From positions 1 through 64,000 of the forward strand of contig JAQYVY010000003.1 in the NCBI GenBank assembly GCA_030145195.1: 64,000 nt of DNA, given 5' to 3'. Position numbers and translations under genes: made by a program. This DNA is from Desulfuromonadales bacterium (GTDB taxonomy: Bacteria > Desulfobacterota > Desulfuromonadia > Desulfuromonadales > BM103). Within the stretch, counting starts at the first letter, position 1. Each line of letters opens with the position of its first letter. Below are positions 25,997 to 34,765 of the stretch, piece by piece. Under the pieces are notes generated by a model. That model was not told the origin of the DNA and searched no databases. It saw only the letters and a program-made list of their open reading frames with translations.

Positions 25997-26509
25997 ATGT
26001 TCAGCAAGCAATTGCTCGATGCCATGAATGAGCAGATGAAAAACGAATTCCTCTCAGCCCAGCTCTATCTGGCCATGTCCGGATATTTTGAAGCCGAAGA
26101 TCTCCCTGGGATCGCCTCATGGATGCGCGTTCAGGCACTGGAAGAACTGACTCACGGCGAAAAATTCTTCAATTTCATCTGCGAAGCCGGAGGTCGTACC
26201 GACTTTCGCGCCATTGAAGCGCCGCAAAACGACTACGATTCTCCGCTCGATTGCTTTGAATACTCGCTAAAACACGAAAACTTTGTCACCACCGGCATCC
26301 ACAACCTTATGGATCTGGCGCGGAAGGACAACAACCATGCGACTCAAATCTTTTTACAGTGGTTTGTTACCGAGCAAGTCGAGGAGGAGGCCGCCTTTGG
26401 CCTGATTGTGAAGAAGTTGCAACGTATCGGCGATGATGGCAACGGGCTGCTACGTTTTGACGAGGATCTTGGGCAACGGGTATTTGTTGCACCGACTGCC
26501 GGAGCCTGA
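25997..26509 (+). CDS. ftnA: Ferritin
   Basis: A 170-residue four-helix ferritin storing iron as ferric oxide. Ferroxidase ligands are visible in MNEQMKNEFLSAQLYL (E17-type glutamate), EELTHGEKF (E/H pair) and LQWFVTEQVEEEA (C-terminal glutamates). AAGGAGG lies upstream of the ATG. No heme-ligand pattern of bacterioferritin is evident. The next gene encodes a related diiron rubrerythrin-like protein, suggesting a shared iron or peroxide protection role. Confidence 0.92.
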   Translation: MFSKQLLDAMNEQMKNEFLSAQLYLAMSGYFEAEDLPGIASWMRVQALEELTHGEKFFNFICEAGGRTDFRAIEAPQNDYDSPLDCFEYSLKHENFVTTGIHNLMDLARKDNNHATQIFLQWFVTEQVEEEAAFGLIVKKLQRIGDDGNGLLRFDEDLGQRVFVAPTAGA

Positions 26510-26668
26510 AAGTACGCCAGCAACAGAGCCAAAGACGAGCCAACAGACTCTCCTTAAGCTAAAGTTTCGATTAAAGCACAGGAGCGATCGTGCACTTTTA
26601 ACTTTGTTTTTTTGATCTTATTTAAAAATAAAACTCAAAAAAACATCTCTACAGGAGGACGTTGTACA

Positions 26669-27157
26669 ATGGAGAAAATTGAGCTACAAGATGCCGTGCG
26701 TCGCGCGATGCAGACCGAAAAAAATGCCATGGACTTCTACCTGCAAGGGGCGAAGAGAATGGAAAACGCCAACGCAAAAAAAGTCTTTGAGCTTTTGGCA
26801 AGAGAAGAACGGGAACACGCAGAATGGTTTTTTAATGTCTACCCAGGGGATGACATCACTGACTTTGAGGCATTTATCAGTGCTGGACCAGACAATGACT
26901 CCGACTGGATGTCAGAGCTCAACGCAGTTAAAGATTTCAACGAGCGCAAAGCCATGGAAATGGCTCTAGCCAAGGAGAAGCAGTTGGCCGACCAATTGAG
27001 CAAAATGGCTGACCGCATCGAAGACCCGGAAGTAAAAAAAGTCTTTGAGCAAAACGCCAAGTCAACAGACCACCATTACCAACTGATTGAATCTGAATTT
27101 GCCCGCCTGATGGGCATGGTTCACGAAACCGACATAGACACCTTTGTCCGTGAATAA
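26669..27157 (+). CDS. Rubrerythrin-like ferritin-family protein
   Basis: A 162-residue ferritin-like helical protein. Two diiron half-sites are apparent: QTEKNAMDFYLQ with REEREHAEWFF, and a second pair KAMEMALAKEKQ with STDHHYQLIE. It lacks the C-terminal rubredoxin CxxC domain of full rubrerythrin, so it belongs to the erythrin/YciF-like side of the family. The ATG at 26669 follows ACAGGAGG. Probable role in peroxide or iron handling in an anaerobe. It ends before a perfect hairpin terminator. Confidence 0.82.
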   Translation: MEKIELQDAVRRAMQTEKNAMDFYLQGAKRMENANAKKVFELLAREEREHAEWFFNVYPGDDITDFEAFISAGPDNDSDWMSELNAVKDFNERKAMEMALAKEKQLADQLSKMADRIEDPEVKKVFEQNAKSTDHHYQLIESEFARLMGMVHETDIDTFVRE

Positions 27158-27176
27158 AGATAGCTTTTAACGCAGC

Positions 27177-27215
27177 AAAAAGCCGGTGAGAACTTAGGTT
27201 CTCACCGGCTTTTTC
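27177..27215. terminator. Strong bidirectional terminator
   Basis: AAAAAGCCGGTGAGAAC pairs with GTTCTCACCGGCTTTTT over a 4-base loop, a 17-bp perfect stem. It separates the convergent rubrerythrin-like and GGDEF/EAL genes. Confidence 0.9.
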
Positions 27216-27237
27216 GTTACACACGCACGGCTCTAAA

Positions 27238-29622
27238 TCAACCGTCACTACCTTTATCTGGACGGTCCGCTAGCCCTGCCCGAAGCAAAGCAGCCACATC
27301 CCCAACCGGTACCGGCTTACTGAACAGATAACCCTGCATCTCATCACAATGCTTATCTTTGAGCATGGCGAACTGGCCTTCGGTCTCAACCCCCTCGGCA
27401 ATGACCTTGAGGTTCAGACTGTTGCCCATGGAGATAATTGCGCTGGTTATGGCAGCATCCGTTGAATTTTCCACAATATCACGAACAAAGGTCCGATCGA
27501 TTTTCAGGGTGTTTACCGAAAAACGCTTTAGATGCGCCAGCGAAGAGTAGCCAGTGCCGAAATCATCAATGGAGATATGAATCCCTTGATCTCGCAACCG
27601 GACCAAAACACTGACAGCAAACTCAGGGTTCTGCATAATGACTGTTTCAGCAATCTCAAACTCCAGGTATTTTCCTTCCAAGCCAGTCTCTTCCAGCAGG
27701 CCGACAACGCTTTCCACGAAGTCCTTCTTCTGCAACTGATATCCACTGAGATTGACCGCCACCCGAACCTTGGGTAGCCCTTGGGCCTGCCAACGGCTGT
27801 TATCGCTGCAGGCCCGACGAATCACCCAGTCTCCGATAGGAATAATCAAACCGGTTTCTTCCGCCAAGGCAATAAAATCGGACGGAGGCAGAGTGCCCAT
27901 CTCCGGGTGCTCCCACCGAATGAGCGCTTCAAGAGCGGTAATTTCATTCGACACCACGTCAACCTTGGGCTGGTAAAGGATTCGGAATTCGTCACGTTGC
28001 AGTGCCCTGCGCATCCCGGTCTCCAACGACATGCGCCGCTCGGTGTCAAGGTCCATAGCCGGATCATAAATCTGGTAATTGTTGCGGCCCTGCGCTTTAG
28101 CCTGATACATCGCCGAATCCGCTTTTTTGAGCAATGACTCAGAATTATCATCGTGTTTCGGATAAAGGCTAATGCCGATACTGATGGTAATAAAGAGTTC
28201 ATGTTCTGCGGCCTGAACCGGCTTGGCCAGAGCCTTGAGAATCTTTCCGGCTATCTGCTCTGCATCGGATACATGGCTGAGATCCACAAGCACAACGGCA
28301 AACTCGTCACCTCCGATGCGCGCCACCGTATCGACCTCACGAACACAATCACGCAACCGCTTGCCGACTTCCTTAAGCAAGAGATCACCAACTGCGTGAC
28401 CGAGGGTGTCATTGATTATTTTGAAACGATCAAGATCAAGATAAAGAATCCCGCATTGTGATTTGAGCCGCTTGGCCAGAACCTGAGCCTGATGTAGACG
28501 ATCAGCAAAGAACAAACGGTTCGGCAAACCGGTCAATTGATCATGGTGAGCCATGAAGTAGAGTTGATCCTGGGCTTTTTTGCGCGCCGTGATATCCCGG
28601 CAAATCACCCATACCGCACCGTCCTGATCATTTTGGAAACTACAGGAGATCGTGCCCTCAACGTCAACGCCTTCACCCTTGCGCGTCAAAAGGCGCCCTT
28701 CAAGAGGATCGACCTTTTGGCCCATCGCCGCCTTTTCTATTTCCGCCATACATTTGGACCGCATGTCAGCGTCAACAATAGTCTCCAGATTCAGGACCGA
28801 CAAATCCTCACGCTCGTAGCCGAGGACCCTCGCCCAGGCCTGATTGACATACAAGAACTGACCATTTGGCTTGACGCTGAAAATCAGGTCGTTGGCGTCT
28901 TCAATAAACTCCTTGAGTCGCGACTCCGTCTCCTGAACCTGTTGGTGTCCCCGCCTCAAAACCGTCATCAGATAACTGCTGACGACGGCCGATATGGCAT
29001 TCAGTAGAGTTACCCAGAAACACATCAACACCAGGAAGAAACCGTGATGATGCAACGCTGAATCGATAAAGGGCATCTCAACATACGGCAAAAAATTAAA
29101 GAAGCTGCCCGCCAGAACCAGACCGTAACAGCCTCCAGCAAACAGGCCGAGGAAAATAACCTGCATGCGGCTTTTAATCAGGATCGCCGCTTCGAAAGTC
29201 ACCAGGATATAAACCGGCCAGAACCAGCTGGCACCTCCGCCGCTGAGGTAAATCAGCAGGGTGACGCACAGATAATCGAGCACCACCTGCAGATGGTCGC
29301 CCCAGGCGACCTCCGCCATATGCTCATTGTGGAAATAGTAGATGGCGTTGTACGTCAGGATAACGAGCAGCCCGAGTAGCATGCCAACGCCCTGCGCGTT
29401 GGTCAGAAACCAGCCGTAATCACTGAAGGTGTAACCGAGACCGGCGCAAGCGCCGTAAATGGCAACGATTCCGAGAAAGAACCAGCGTGCCTTGGCAACA
29501 AGCAGATAGCGTTCCTTGCGTTCTAGCAGAGGAGCTCGTGTCCTACCGTTTTGAAGGCTTTTCCACATACTGTCAACCCACGAGGGCTGCAGAGAAGCGG
29601 TATCCTTGGTTATTTTTCCCAT
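27238..29622 (-). CDS. Membrane PAS-GGDEF-EAL cyclic-di-GMP protein
   Basis: A 794-residue signalling protein. The ATG at 29622 begins MGKITKD and is preferred over a start at 29790, which would add 56 basic residues ahead of the membrane domain. Several transmembrane helices fill about residues 50-235. A PAS domain follows (about 250-370, NDLIFSVKPNGQFLYVNQAW). The GGDEF domain has an intact RIGGDEFAVVL active site, and the EAL domain begins EALIRWEHP with later DDFGTGYSS, both apparently catalytic. It can therefore make or degrade cyclic di-GMP, with PAS sensing. It stands alone and shares the downstream terminator with the rubrerythrin-like gene. Confidence 0.92.
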   Translation of the reverse strand: MGKITKDTASLQPSWVDSMWKSLQNGRTRAPLLERKERYLLVAKARWFFLGIVAIYGACAGLGYTFSDYGWFLTNAQGVGMLLGLLVILTYNAIYYFHNEHMAEVAWGDHLQVVLDYLCVTLLIYLSGGGASWFWPVYILVTFEAAILIKSRMQVIFLGLFAGGCYGLVLAGSFFNFLPYVEMPFIDSALHHHGFFLVLMCFWVTLLNAISAVVSSYLMTVLRRGHQQVQETESRLKEFIEDANDLIFSVKPNGQFLYVNQAWARVLGYEREDLSVLNLETIVDADMRSKCMAEIEKAAMGQKVDPLEGRLLTRKGEGVDVEGTISCSFQNDQDGAVWVICRDITARKKAQDQLYFMAHHDQLTGLPNRLFFADRLHQAQVLAKRLKSQCGILYLDLDRFKIINDTLGHAVGDLLLKEVGKRLRDCVREVDTVARIGGDEFAVVLVDLSHVSDAEQIAGKILKALAKPVQAAEHELFITISIGISLYPKHDDNSESLLKKADSAMYQAKAQGRNNYQIYDPAMDLDTERRMSLETGMRRALQRDEFRILYQPKVDVVSNEITALEALIRWEHPEMGTLPPSDFIALAEETGLIIPIGDWVIRRACSDNSRWQAQGLPKVRVAVNLSGYQLQKKDFVESVVGLLEETGLEGKYLEFEIAETVIMQNPEFAVSVLVRLRDQGIHISIDDFGTGYSSLAHLKRFSVNTLKIDRTFVRDIVENSTDAAITSAIISMGNSLNLKVIAEGVETEGQFAMLKDKHCDEMQGYLFSKPVPVGDVAALLRAGLADRPDKGSDG

Positions 29623-30132
29623 GCGACTTGAGGATCCTTTTATAAACAACAGCGGATGAAATTTACTTACTATAGTAACTTTGGGCATAAACGGCCAGAA
29701 GATTTTTCTTCGCCCAAGCACCCTGAAGCAGGCTAAACCAGACGTTCGCAGGGCACTTGATTTCAATCTGAGCGCTTGCACTCTCCACAATTCCCCCTAC
29801 AATTAGGATATACACATAAAGTCAAAGCAAGAATCGAACCGTTCTTTCTGGACTTTAATTGCGGAGACAACTGGCAACACACCGGTTATTTGACAGCAAG
29901 GGCTTGGCCTTATAACTAAAGATGCAAATATACAAATGTTTATGCTGTGCCGTTGATAAGTTTTTTTTCACACAAAACAGCAGGTTACTGGTTCATCAGA
30001 AGAATTGGCACACATCGTGAAATAAGAATATATAAATTCTACACTTAGTCGAGCTCCCCAAAACTCCAGAGGGATCCATAACACCTGACGGATAAAGTGC
30101 TCGACAAAAACAAACCTACGGAGGTTATCACT
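29623..30132. other. Long AT-rich intergenic region
   Basis: Divergent promoter region between the cyclic-di-GMP gene and the cytochrome cluster. I see no ORF, repeat or RNA gene. A TGGCAC at 30006-30011 looks like half of a sigma-54 site but lacks the downstream GC. Confidence 0.4.
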
Positions 30133-30453
30133 ATGAAAAAACTAATCAAACCTGCCTTATTCTTGGCCCTGGCCACCTTTATCGCAACTTCGGCTCTGGC
30201 CGCTGAAGGTGGCAATCCGCGTAAAGGCAAGCACCTCTACAAAAAAACCTGTAAGACTTGCCACTCAGCCGGCGCTGAAGGCGGTGAGGTCACCCCAATG
30301 ACCAAAACCCAGTCGCAATGGGACCGACTCTTCGACAAGAAAAAGCACGATCAGGACGCCTGGAAAGACCTTTCGGAACAAGACTTGAAAGACATTCAAC
30401 AGTTTCTGTATGATCATGCTGCCGACTCCCCTCAGCCACAAACTTGCGGCTAA
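30133..30453 (+). CDS. Monoheme c-type cytochrome (first of a tandem pair)
   Basis: A 106-residue exported cytochrome. A signal peptide (KLIKPALFLALATFIATSALA) is followed by one heme motif, CKTCHSAGAEGG, near residue 40, and a possible methionine ligand in VTPMTKTQ. The C-terminus ends QPQTCG, with an unpaired cysteine. The ATG at 30133 follows ACGGAGG. It is about half identical by eye to the next gene, so the two arose by tandem duplication. A periplasmic electron carrier for the porin/octaheme set downstream is likely. Confidence 0.88.
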   Translation: MKKLIKPALFLALATFIATSALAAEGGNPRKGKHLYKKTCKTCHSAGAEGGEVTPMTKTQSQWDRLFDKKKHDQDAWKDLSEQDLKDIQQFLYDHAADSPQPQTCG

Positions 30454-30509
30454 GCCAATCATCCGGGGATTCTGGCTGCGAACCCATTAACTTCTACGGG
30501 AGGCACCCA

Positions 30510-30860
30510 ATGAGTAGCTGCATGAAATCCCTGGTTTTGACTGGAACAATATTGGCCGCGCTCGGTCTCTTCACTGCGACAACCGCATTCGCCGCCATTG
30601 AAGGCGGCGATGCTCAAAAAGGTCGCACTCTGACGAGAGAGCAGTGCAAGAGTTGCCATATTGCCGGGGCATCGGGAGGGACTATGACGCCTCTCTCTAA
30701 AACCCAGCGCCAATGGCAACGTTTTTTCGACAAGGACAAACACAACCAAAAAGCACCAGGAGCTTGGGACAAAATCAGCCAGGCAGACATCAAGGACATC
30801 ATGCAGTACATTTATGACCACGCCGCCGACTCGGAACAACCAGAGACCTGCGGTCAATAG
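30510..30860 (+). CDS. Monoheme c-type cytochrome (second of a tandem pair)
   Basis: A 116-residue exported paralogue of the preceding gene. After a signal peptide (core LTGTILAALGLFTA) it carries CKSCHIAGASGG and the conserved block MTPLSKTQRQWQRFFDKDKH. It ends EQPETCGQ, again with a near-terminal cysteine. ATG at 30510 is preceded by ACGGGAGG. The porin gene follows after a 29-base gap, so the cytochromes and porin should share a transcript. Confidence 0.88.
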   Translation: MSSCMKSLVLTGTILAALGLFTATTAFAAIEGGDAQKGRTLTREQCKSCHIAGASGGTMTPLSKTQRQWQRFFDKDKHNQKAPGAWDKISQADIKDIMQYIYDHAADSEQPETCGQ

Positions 30861-30889
30861 CTTTTCTAAATCTACTCAGGAGGTAGAAA

Positions 30890-32719
30890 ATGCAAAAACT
30901 TACTTTATTGATCATGGTCGCCTTATTGGCCCTGCCGCTCAATGTTTTTGCGGCCAGCCAGGAAGACGCCATGATCTCAGAACTGCAGAAGCAGATTTCT
31001 GAACTGGTCGAAGAACTCGATGAGTTGAATGATCGCGTCGACGGCGCGGAGCGTCACGCGACGCTTGACCGCATTGAATTCAGCGGTGATCTGCGTGGCA
31101 AAGCACACAGTCTGCATTACCAGGATGTGACGTACAACCCGGGCATCACAGTCGACTACGACAACTTTGGTTCGAAAGTACAGGGGGCCTTGGCAGGGAC
31201 ATCCGGCTTCCATACCCCGTTGACAGACGCTGGCGGCAACCCGTTGACATTCTACGCGCCATTAACTGACCCCCTCAATCCTACCGATGCTGATAAGCTC
31301 GCTGGCTTCTTAGAAAATAACAACCTTACGCCTTTGACCAAGATGCTGATTGCCAATCCCGGCTTTCTGAATATGTTCGTCAATGAAAATCTGCCCTCAG
31401 GAATCGCACCTTATCCTTTTGTCGTCAAGCCTGCGACCTACGACATCAACAACGACATTCTTTACACCTCCCGCCTGCGCCTGAACATGAAGGCCCAAGT
31501 CTATGATAACGTCAAGTTCTCCGGCCGCCTGTCGATGTTCAAAAACTGGGGCGACTCCACGAATTCTCAGGTGTTTGACTCCTGGAACCGGTTCACCATG
31601 GATGCCACCAACAGCGGCAACACCACCGGTGACGTGCTGCGCGTTGACCGTGCCTACATGGACTGGAGCAACATCGCAGACAGTGGCTTCTACCTGTCGA
31701 TCGGTCGTCGTCCGTCTACGGGCGGTCCCCCGCTCCACTTCCGCGAAAACGAAATGCGCGGCGGCACCCCGACCGGCAACGTCATGAGCCTCAACTTTGA
31801 CGGCATCACCATCGGTCGCAGTCTTGAAGAGCTGACCGGTATTGAAGGAATGATGGCCCGTTTCTGCTACGGCCAGGGTTTTGAATCGGAATGGGGCAAC
31901 GGTGAGATGTTCAACGAAATCACCACCAAGGACACTCACTTTGCCGGCATCAACGTTGATCTGCTCAACGATGGCACCAACTTCCTGCAATTCACCGCCT
32001 TCCGGGCCATGGACCTCAACGATGGTTTCAAAGGGGTGATTGCATTCCCGACCCAGTACGCAGCAATCTTTGCCCCGACCCTGTACAGTGACATGCAGAA
32101 GTTCCCCACCTTCAACTTCGAAACCCGCTACCAGCCGAGCGTCACCATTGGTGACATCGATCTTGGCGGCGTGGTTTTCTCGCGCACAGAGGACAACGGC
32201 GTCAACTGGTTCGTTTCCGGCGGCATGACCATTCTGCGACCTAATAACAATGCTGGCATGTTCGGCGGCATGGGCAGCGATGCGGTCTATCAAGCCGAGT
32301 TGAACGACAACGGCACTGAAATCGTCTTTGCACCCAAGGTCGCAACTGAGGCCGATGATGAGAAAGGCTACGGTTTCTACGCTGGCGTCCAGGTACCGGC
32401 CCCGATGGGCAAGCTCGGTCTCGAATACAGCTACGGCTCCGAGCACTGGACACCTTTCACCCAGTCCCAGGATGACGCGGTGGGCAGTAAACTGGCCACC
32501 CGCGGCCAGACCGGAGAGGCTTATTACATCTTCGATGTCAACCCGAAGATGTTCATCAAGCTCAGCGGCATCTACTACGACTACGAATACAGCAATAGCG
32601 GTTCAGCAGTCGGCAAGCCACAGAAAGTTGAGGACATCAAAGATGGCCTCGCTTACTCGCTGTTGCCTGTCGTCGACACAGCATATGATGTGAATGCTTC
32701 ACTGACGGTCAAGTTTTAA
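30890..32719 (+). CDS. DUF3373-type outer-membrane porin-like protein
   Basis: A 609-residue exported protein. A signal peptide (LLIMVALLALPLNVFA) precedes a coiled coil (about 22-55, ISELQKQISELVEELDELND) and then a long beta-barrel-like region with alternating aromatic strands, ending in the outer-membrane C-terminal signature ASLTVKF. The N-terminal coiled coil with a RIEFSGDLRGKAH strand matches the DUF3373 family known beside cytochromes in Geobacter relatives. It has no heme motif. It may form an outer-membrane conduit for the neighbouring cytochromes, by analogy with porin-cytochrome complexes; that function is inference. Confidence 0.82.
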   Translation: MQKLTLLIMVALLALPLNVFAASQEDAMISELQKQISELVEELDELNDRVDGAERHATLDRIEFSGDLRGKAHSLHYQDVTYNPGITVDYDNFGSKVQGALAGTSGFHTPLTDAGGNPLTFYAPLTDPLNPTDADKLAGFLENNNLTPLTKMLIANPGFLNMFVNENLPSGIAPYPFVVKPATYDINNDILYTSRLRLNMKAQVYDNVKFSGRLSMFKNWGDSTNSQVFDSWNRFTMDATNSGNTTGDVLRVDRAYMDWSNIADSGFYLSIGRRPSTGGPPLHFRENEMRGGTPTGNVMSLNFDGITIGRSLEELTGIEGMMARFCYGQGFESEWGNGEMFNEITTKDTHFAGINVDLLNDGTNFLQFTAFRAMDLNDGFKGVIAFPTQYAAIFAPTLYSDMQKFPTFNFETRYQPSVTIGDIDLGGVVFSRTEDNGVNWFVSGGMTILRPNNNAGMFGGMGSDAVYQAELNDNGTEIVFAPKVATEADDEKGYGFYAGVQVPAPMGKLGLEYSYGSEHWTPFTQSQDDAVGSKLATRGQTGEAYYIFDVNPKMFIKLSGIYYDYEYSNSGSAVGKPQKVEDIKDGLAYSLLPVVDTAYDVNASLTVKF

Positions 32720-32730
32720 GTAGCACTCCT

Positions 32731-32764
32731 AATAGGGGGAGAGATTCGTCTTTCCCCCTATTAT
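32731..32764 (+). terminator. Hairpin between porin and octaheme genes
   Basis: TAATAGGGGGA pairs with TCCCCCTATTA across a 12-base loop and is followed by a short T tract. It may end or attenuate the cytochrome-porin transcript before the octaheme gene, changing subunit ratios. Confidence 0.65.
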
Positions 32765-32888
32765 TTAACCCTTTCAATCAATGTATTAATATATCCGATT
32801 ATCTAATATTGCTAACGACCAGTTATCTGGTAAACATTTAAGGGACTTTATTAAGACCAACCCAAAAACCGCATAAGGAGAGATAGTC

Positions 32889-34277
32889 ATGAAGCAATTG
32901 TTGTTATCGGGCGCCTTCTGTAGCGTCCTGCTCTTCACCCTGGCCACAGGCACCACACTGGCCGCGGAGAATGATCACAGCTACTTTGTCCAAGGTCCGA
33001 TGGAAACGGGGCCAGAAGTTACGGCTCAGTGTCTGAAATGTCACGAAAAACATGCCACAGAATTCATGAAGACCACTCACTGGAACTGGGCTCAGGAGCA
33101 AATAGTTGACGGCAAAAAAGTCGTCCGCGGCAAAAAGAACGCCATCAACAACTTCTGCACCTCGATCTCCGGCAACGAACCGCGCTGCACCAGCTGTCAC
33201 GCGGGCTACGGCTGGACCGATTCCAGTTTCGACTTCACCAATCCCGGCAACATCGACTGCCTGGTCTGCCATGACACCACCGGCACCTATGTCAAAGAAC
33301 CTACCGGCGCAGGCAATCCTTCTAAGCGCGTTGACCTGGTGTATGTTGCCCAGAGTGTTGGCAAACCCAGTCGTTTCAACTGCGGCACCTGCCACTTCTA
33401 TGGCGGCGGCGGCGATGCGGTCAAGCACGGCGATCTGGATTCGTCCATGGAATACCCCACTCGCTCGGTCGACGTACACATGGATGCCGACGGCAATGAC
33501 TTTGCCTGTCAGGAATGCCACGTCACTGAAGGCCACGCCATCCCCGGCAACTCGCTGGGTGTTTCGCCAGGAGGAACCAATCACTTCTCCTGCGCCAAGT
33601 GTCATGAAGAGGCTCCCCATGCCCAAAGCCGCTTGAACAAGCACGCAGAAGATATCTCTTGCCAGAGCTGCCATATTCCTTTTTACGCCAAGGAAGTCCC
33701 GACCAAGCTCTCCTGGGACTGGTCGACAGCCGGACAGGACATTGAGGCCACCGTTGATGAAAACGGCAAACACGCCTACAACAAGAAAAAAGGGCACTTC
33801 ACCTGGGGCAAGATGGTGACACCCAAGTACCTCTGGTACAACGGTAGCGCCAGCGCCTACAACCGCGGCGAAAAGATCGACCCGGACAAGGTCACCATGC
33901 TGACTTACCCGAATGGCAGTATCAAGGATGAGAAGGCCAAGATCCACCCCTTCAAGCTGCATTCTGGCAAGCAGATTTACGACGCGAAGAACAAGTATTT
34001 CATCACTGCCAAAGTCTTTGGTGACGGTGGCTACTGGCGCGATTATGACTGGGACAAGGCGGCACGCCTCGGCATGGAAGCCAGCGGTCTGCCATACAGT
34101 GGCGAATACGGTTTTGCTGCCACCGAGATGTACTGGAGCATCAACCACATGGTCTCTCCCAAAGAAGAAGCTCTGGGATGCCTTGACTGCCACGGTGACC
34201 AAGGCCGCATGAACTGGCAAGACCTTGGCTACAAGGGTGACCCTATGGACAACCCTAAATTCGTTCGCTCCAAATAA
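32889..34277 (+). CDS. Octaheme c-type cytochrome, tetrathionate reductase family
   Basis: A 462-residue exported cytochrome with eight CXXCH motifs: CLKCHEKH, CTSCHAGYGW, CLVCHDTTG, CGTCHFYGGGGD, CQECHVTEGH, CAKCHEEAPH, CQSCHIPFYAK and CLDCHGDQGR. The arrangement, with FCTSISGNEPRC ahead of the second heme and SWDWSTAG after the seventh, fits the octaheme tetrathionate reductase (OTR) family, which can reduce tetrathionate, nitrite or hydroxylamine in vitro. A signal peptide ends near TTLAA. The ATG at 32889 follows AAGGAGAG. Its physiological substrate is not readable from sequence; with the porin and monoheme cytochromes it may be an extracellular or periplasmic reductase or wire component. 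Confidence 0.88.
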   Translation: MKQLLLSGAFCSVLLFTLATGTTLAAENDHSYFVQGPMETGPEVTAQCLKCHEKHATEFMKTTHWNWAQEQIVDGKKVVRGKKNAINNFCTSISGNEPRCTSCHAGYGWTDSSFDFTNPGNIDCLVCHDTTGTYVKEPTGAGNPSKRVDLVYVAQSVGKPSRFNCGTCHFYGGGGDAVKHGDLDSSMEYPTRSVDVHMDADGNDFACQECHVTEGHAIPGNSLGVSPGGTNHFSCAKCHEEAPHAQSRLNKHAEDISCQSCHIPFYAKEVPTKLSWDWSTAGQDIEATVDENGKHAYNKKKGHFTWGKMVTPKYLWYNGSASAYNRGEKIDPDKVTMLTYPNGSIKDEKAKIHPFKLHSGKQIYDAKNKYFITAKVFGDGGYWRDYDWDKAARLGMEASGLPYSGEYGFAATEMYWSINHMVSPKEEALGCLDCHGDQGRMNWQDLGYKGDPMDNPKFVRSK

Positions 34278-34303
34278 GCCTCCTGAATCTTGCTTGGACG
34301 ACC

Positions 34304-34337
34304 ATGGGGACCGACATCAGTCGGTTCCCATTTTTTT
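34304..34337 (+). terminator. Intrinsic terminator after octaheme gene
   Basis: ATGGGGACCGAC pairs with GTCGGTTCCCAT (one G-T pair) and is followed by T7. It ends the cytochrome cluster. Confidence 0.85.
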
Positions 34338-34483
34338 GTTCAACAACCCCAAAAGAGCACTGCCCCCGGGGAAAGGATACCAATCAAAGGAGTACAGAAG
34401 CACAGACAAATGCAAAGCTGTTGATTTTTCCCGGAATATGACTATGATGATCTCTCAAACAACCTACTCAAGGAGTCACTCCC

Positions 34484-34681
34484 ATGTTCGGATTGGGCAC
34501 AACAGAACTGATTATCATCCTGGTACTCGTCATGATTGTTTTCGGAGCAGGCAAGCTCCCTTCTGTAGGCGGAGCCTTGGGTAAAGGTTTGCGTAACTTC
34601 AAGGAAGGGGTTAAAGAGGGTGACGAAGAGAAAGACGCAAAGGATCCCGACAAGATTGACAATAACGGCCAGGAAAAATAA
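34484..34681 (+). CDS. tatA: Twin-arginine translocase subunit TatA
   Basis: A 65-residue protein with the TatA/E plan: a short N-terminal transmembrane helix (TELIIILVLVMIVFGAGKLP), a hinge GKLPSVGGALGKGLRNFKEG forming the amphipathic helix, and a charged tail. TatA forms the pore for folded proteins with twin-arginine signals. AAGGAGT lies upstream. tatB and tatC are not in the window. A terminator follows. Confidence 0.93.
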   Translation: MFGLGTTELIIILVLVMIVFGAGKLPSVGGALGKGLRNFKEGVKEGDEEKDAKDPDKIDNNGQEK

Positions 34682-34708
34682 TTCCGGACGGCTCACACAT
34701 ATGAAGCT

Positions 34709-34740
34709 AAAAAGGCGCCCCATTCTGGAGGCGCCTTTTT
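34709..34740 (+). terminator. Terminator between tatA and OmpA-like gene
   Basis: AAAAAGGCGCC pairs with GGCGCCTTTTT, able to act in both directions for the convergent genes. Confidence 0.85.
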
Positions 34741-34765
34741 AATTAATCACGACGGAGAAAGAAGA

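Noticed and set aside
30006-30022. Sigma-54-like TGGCAC upstream of the cytochrome cluster
   Set aside because: The -12 element reads GTGAA instead of TTGC, lacking the invariant GC.
31397-32446. 349-codon minus-strand frame opposite the porin-like gene
   Set aside because: Codon bias of the porin gene leaves the opposite strand free of stops; the product shows no domain.
32904-34220. 438-codon minus-strand frame opposite the octaheme cytochrome
   Set aside because: The opposing frame has eight clear CXXCH motifs; this one is a shadow.
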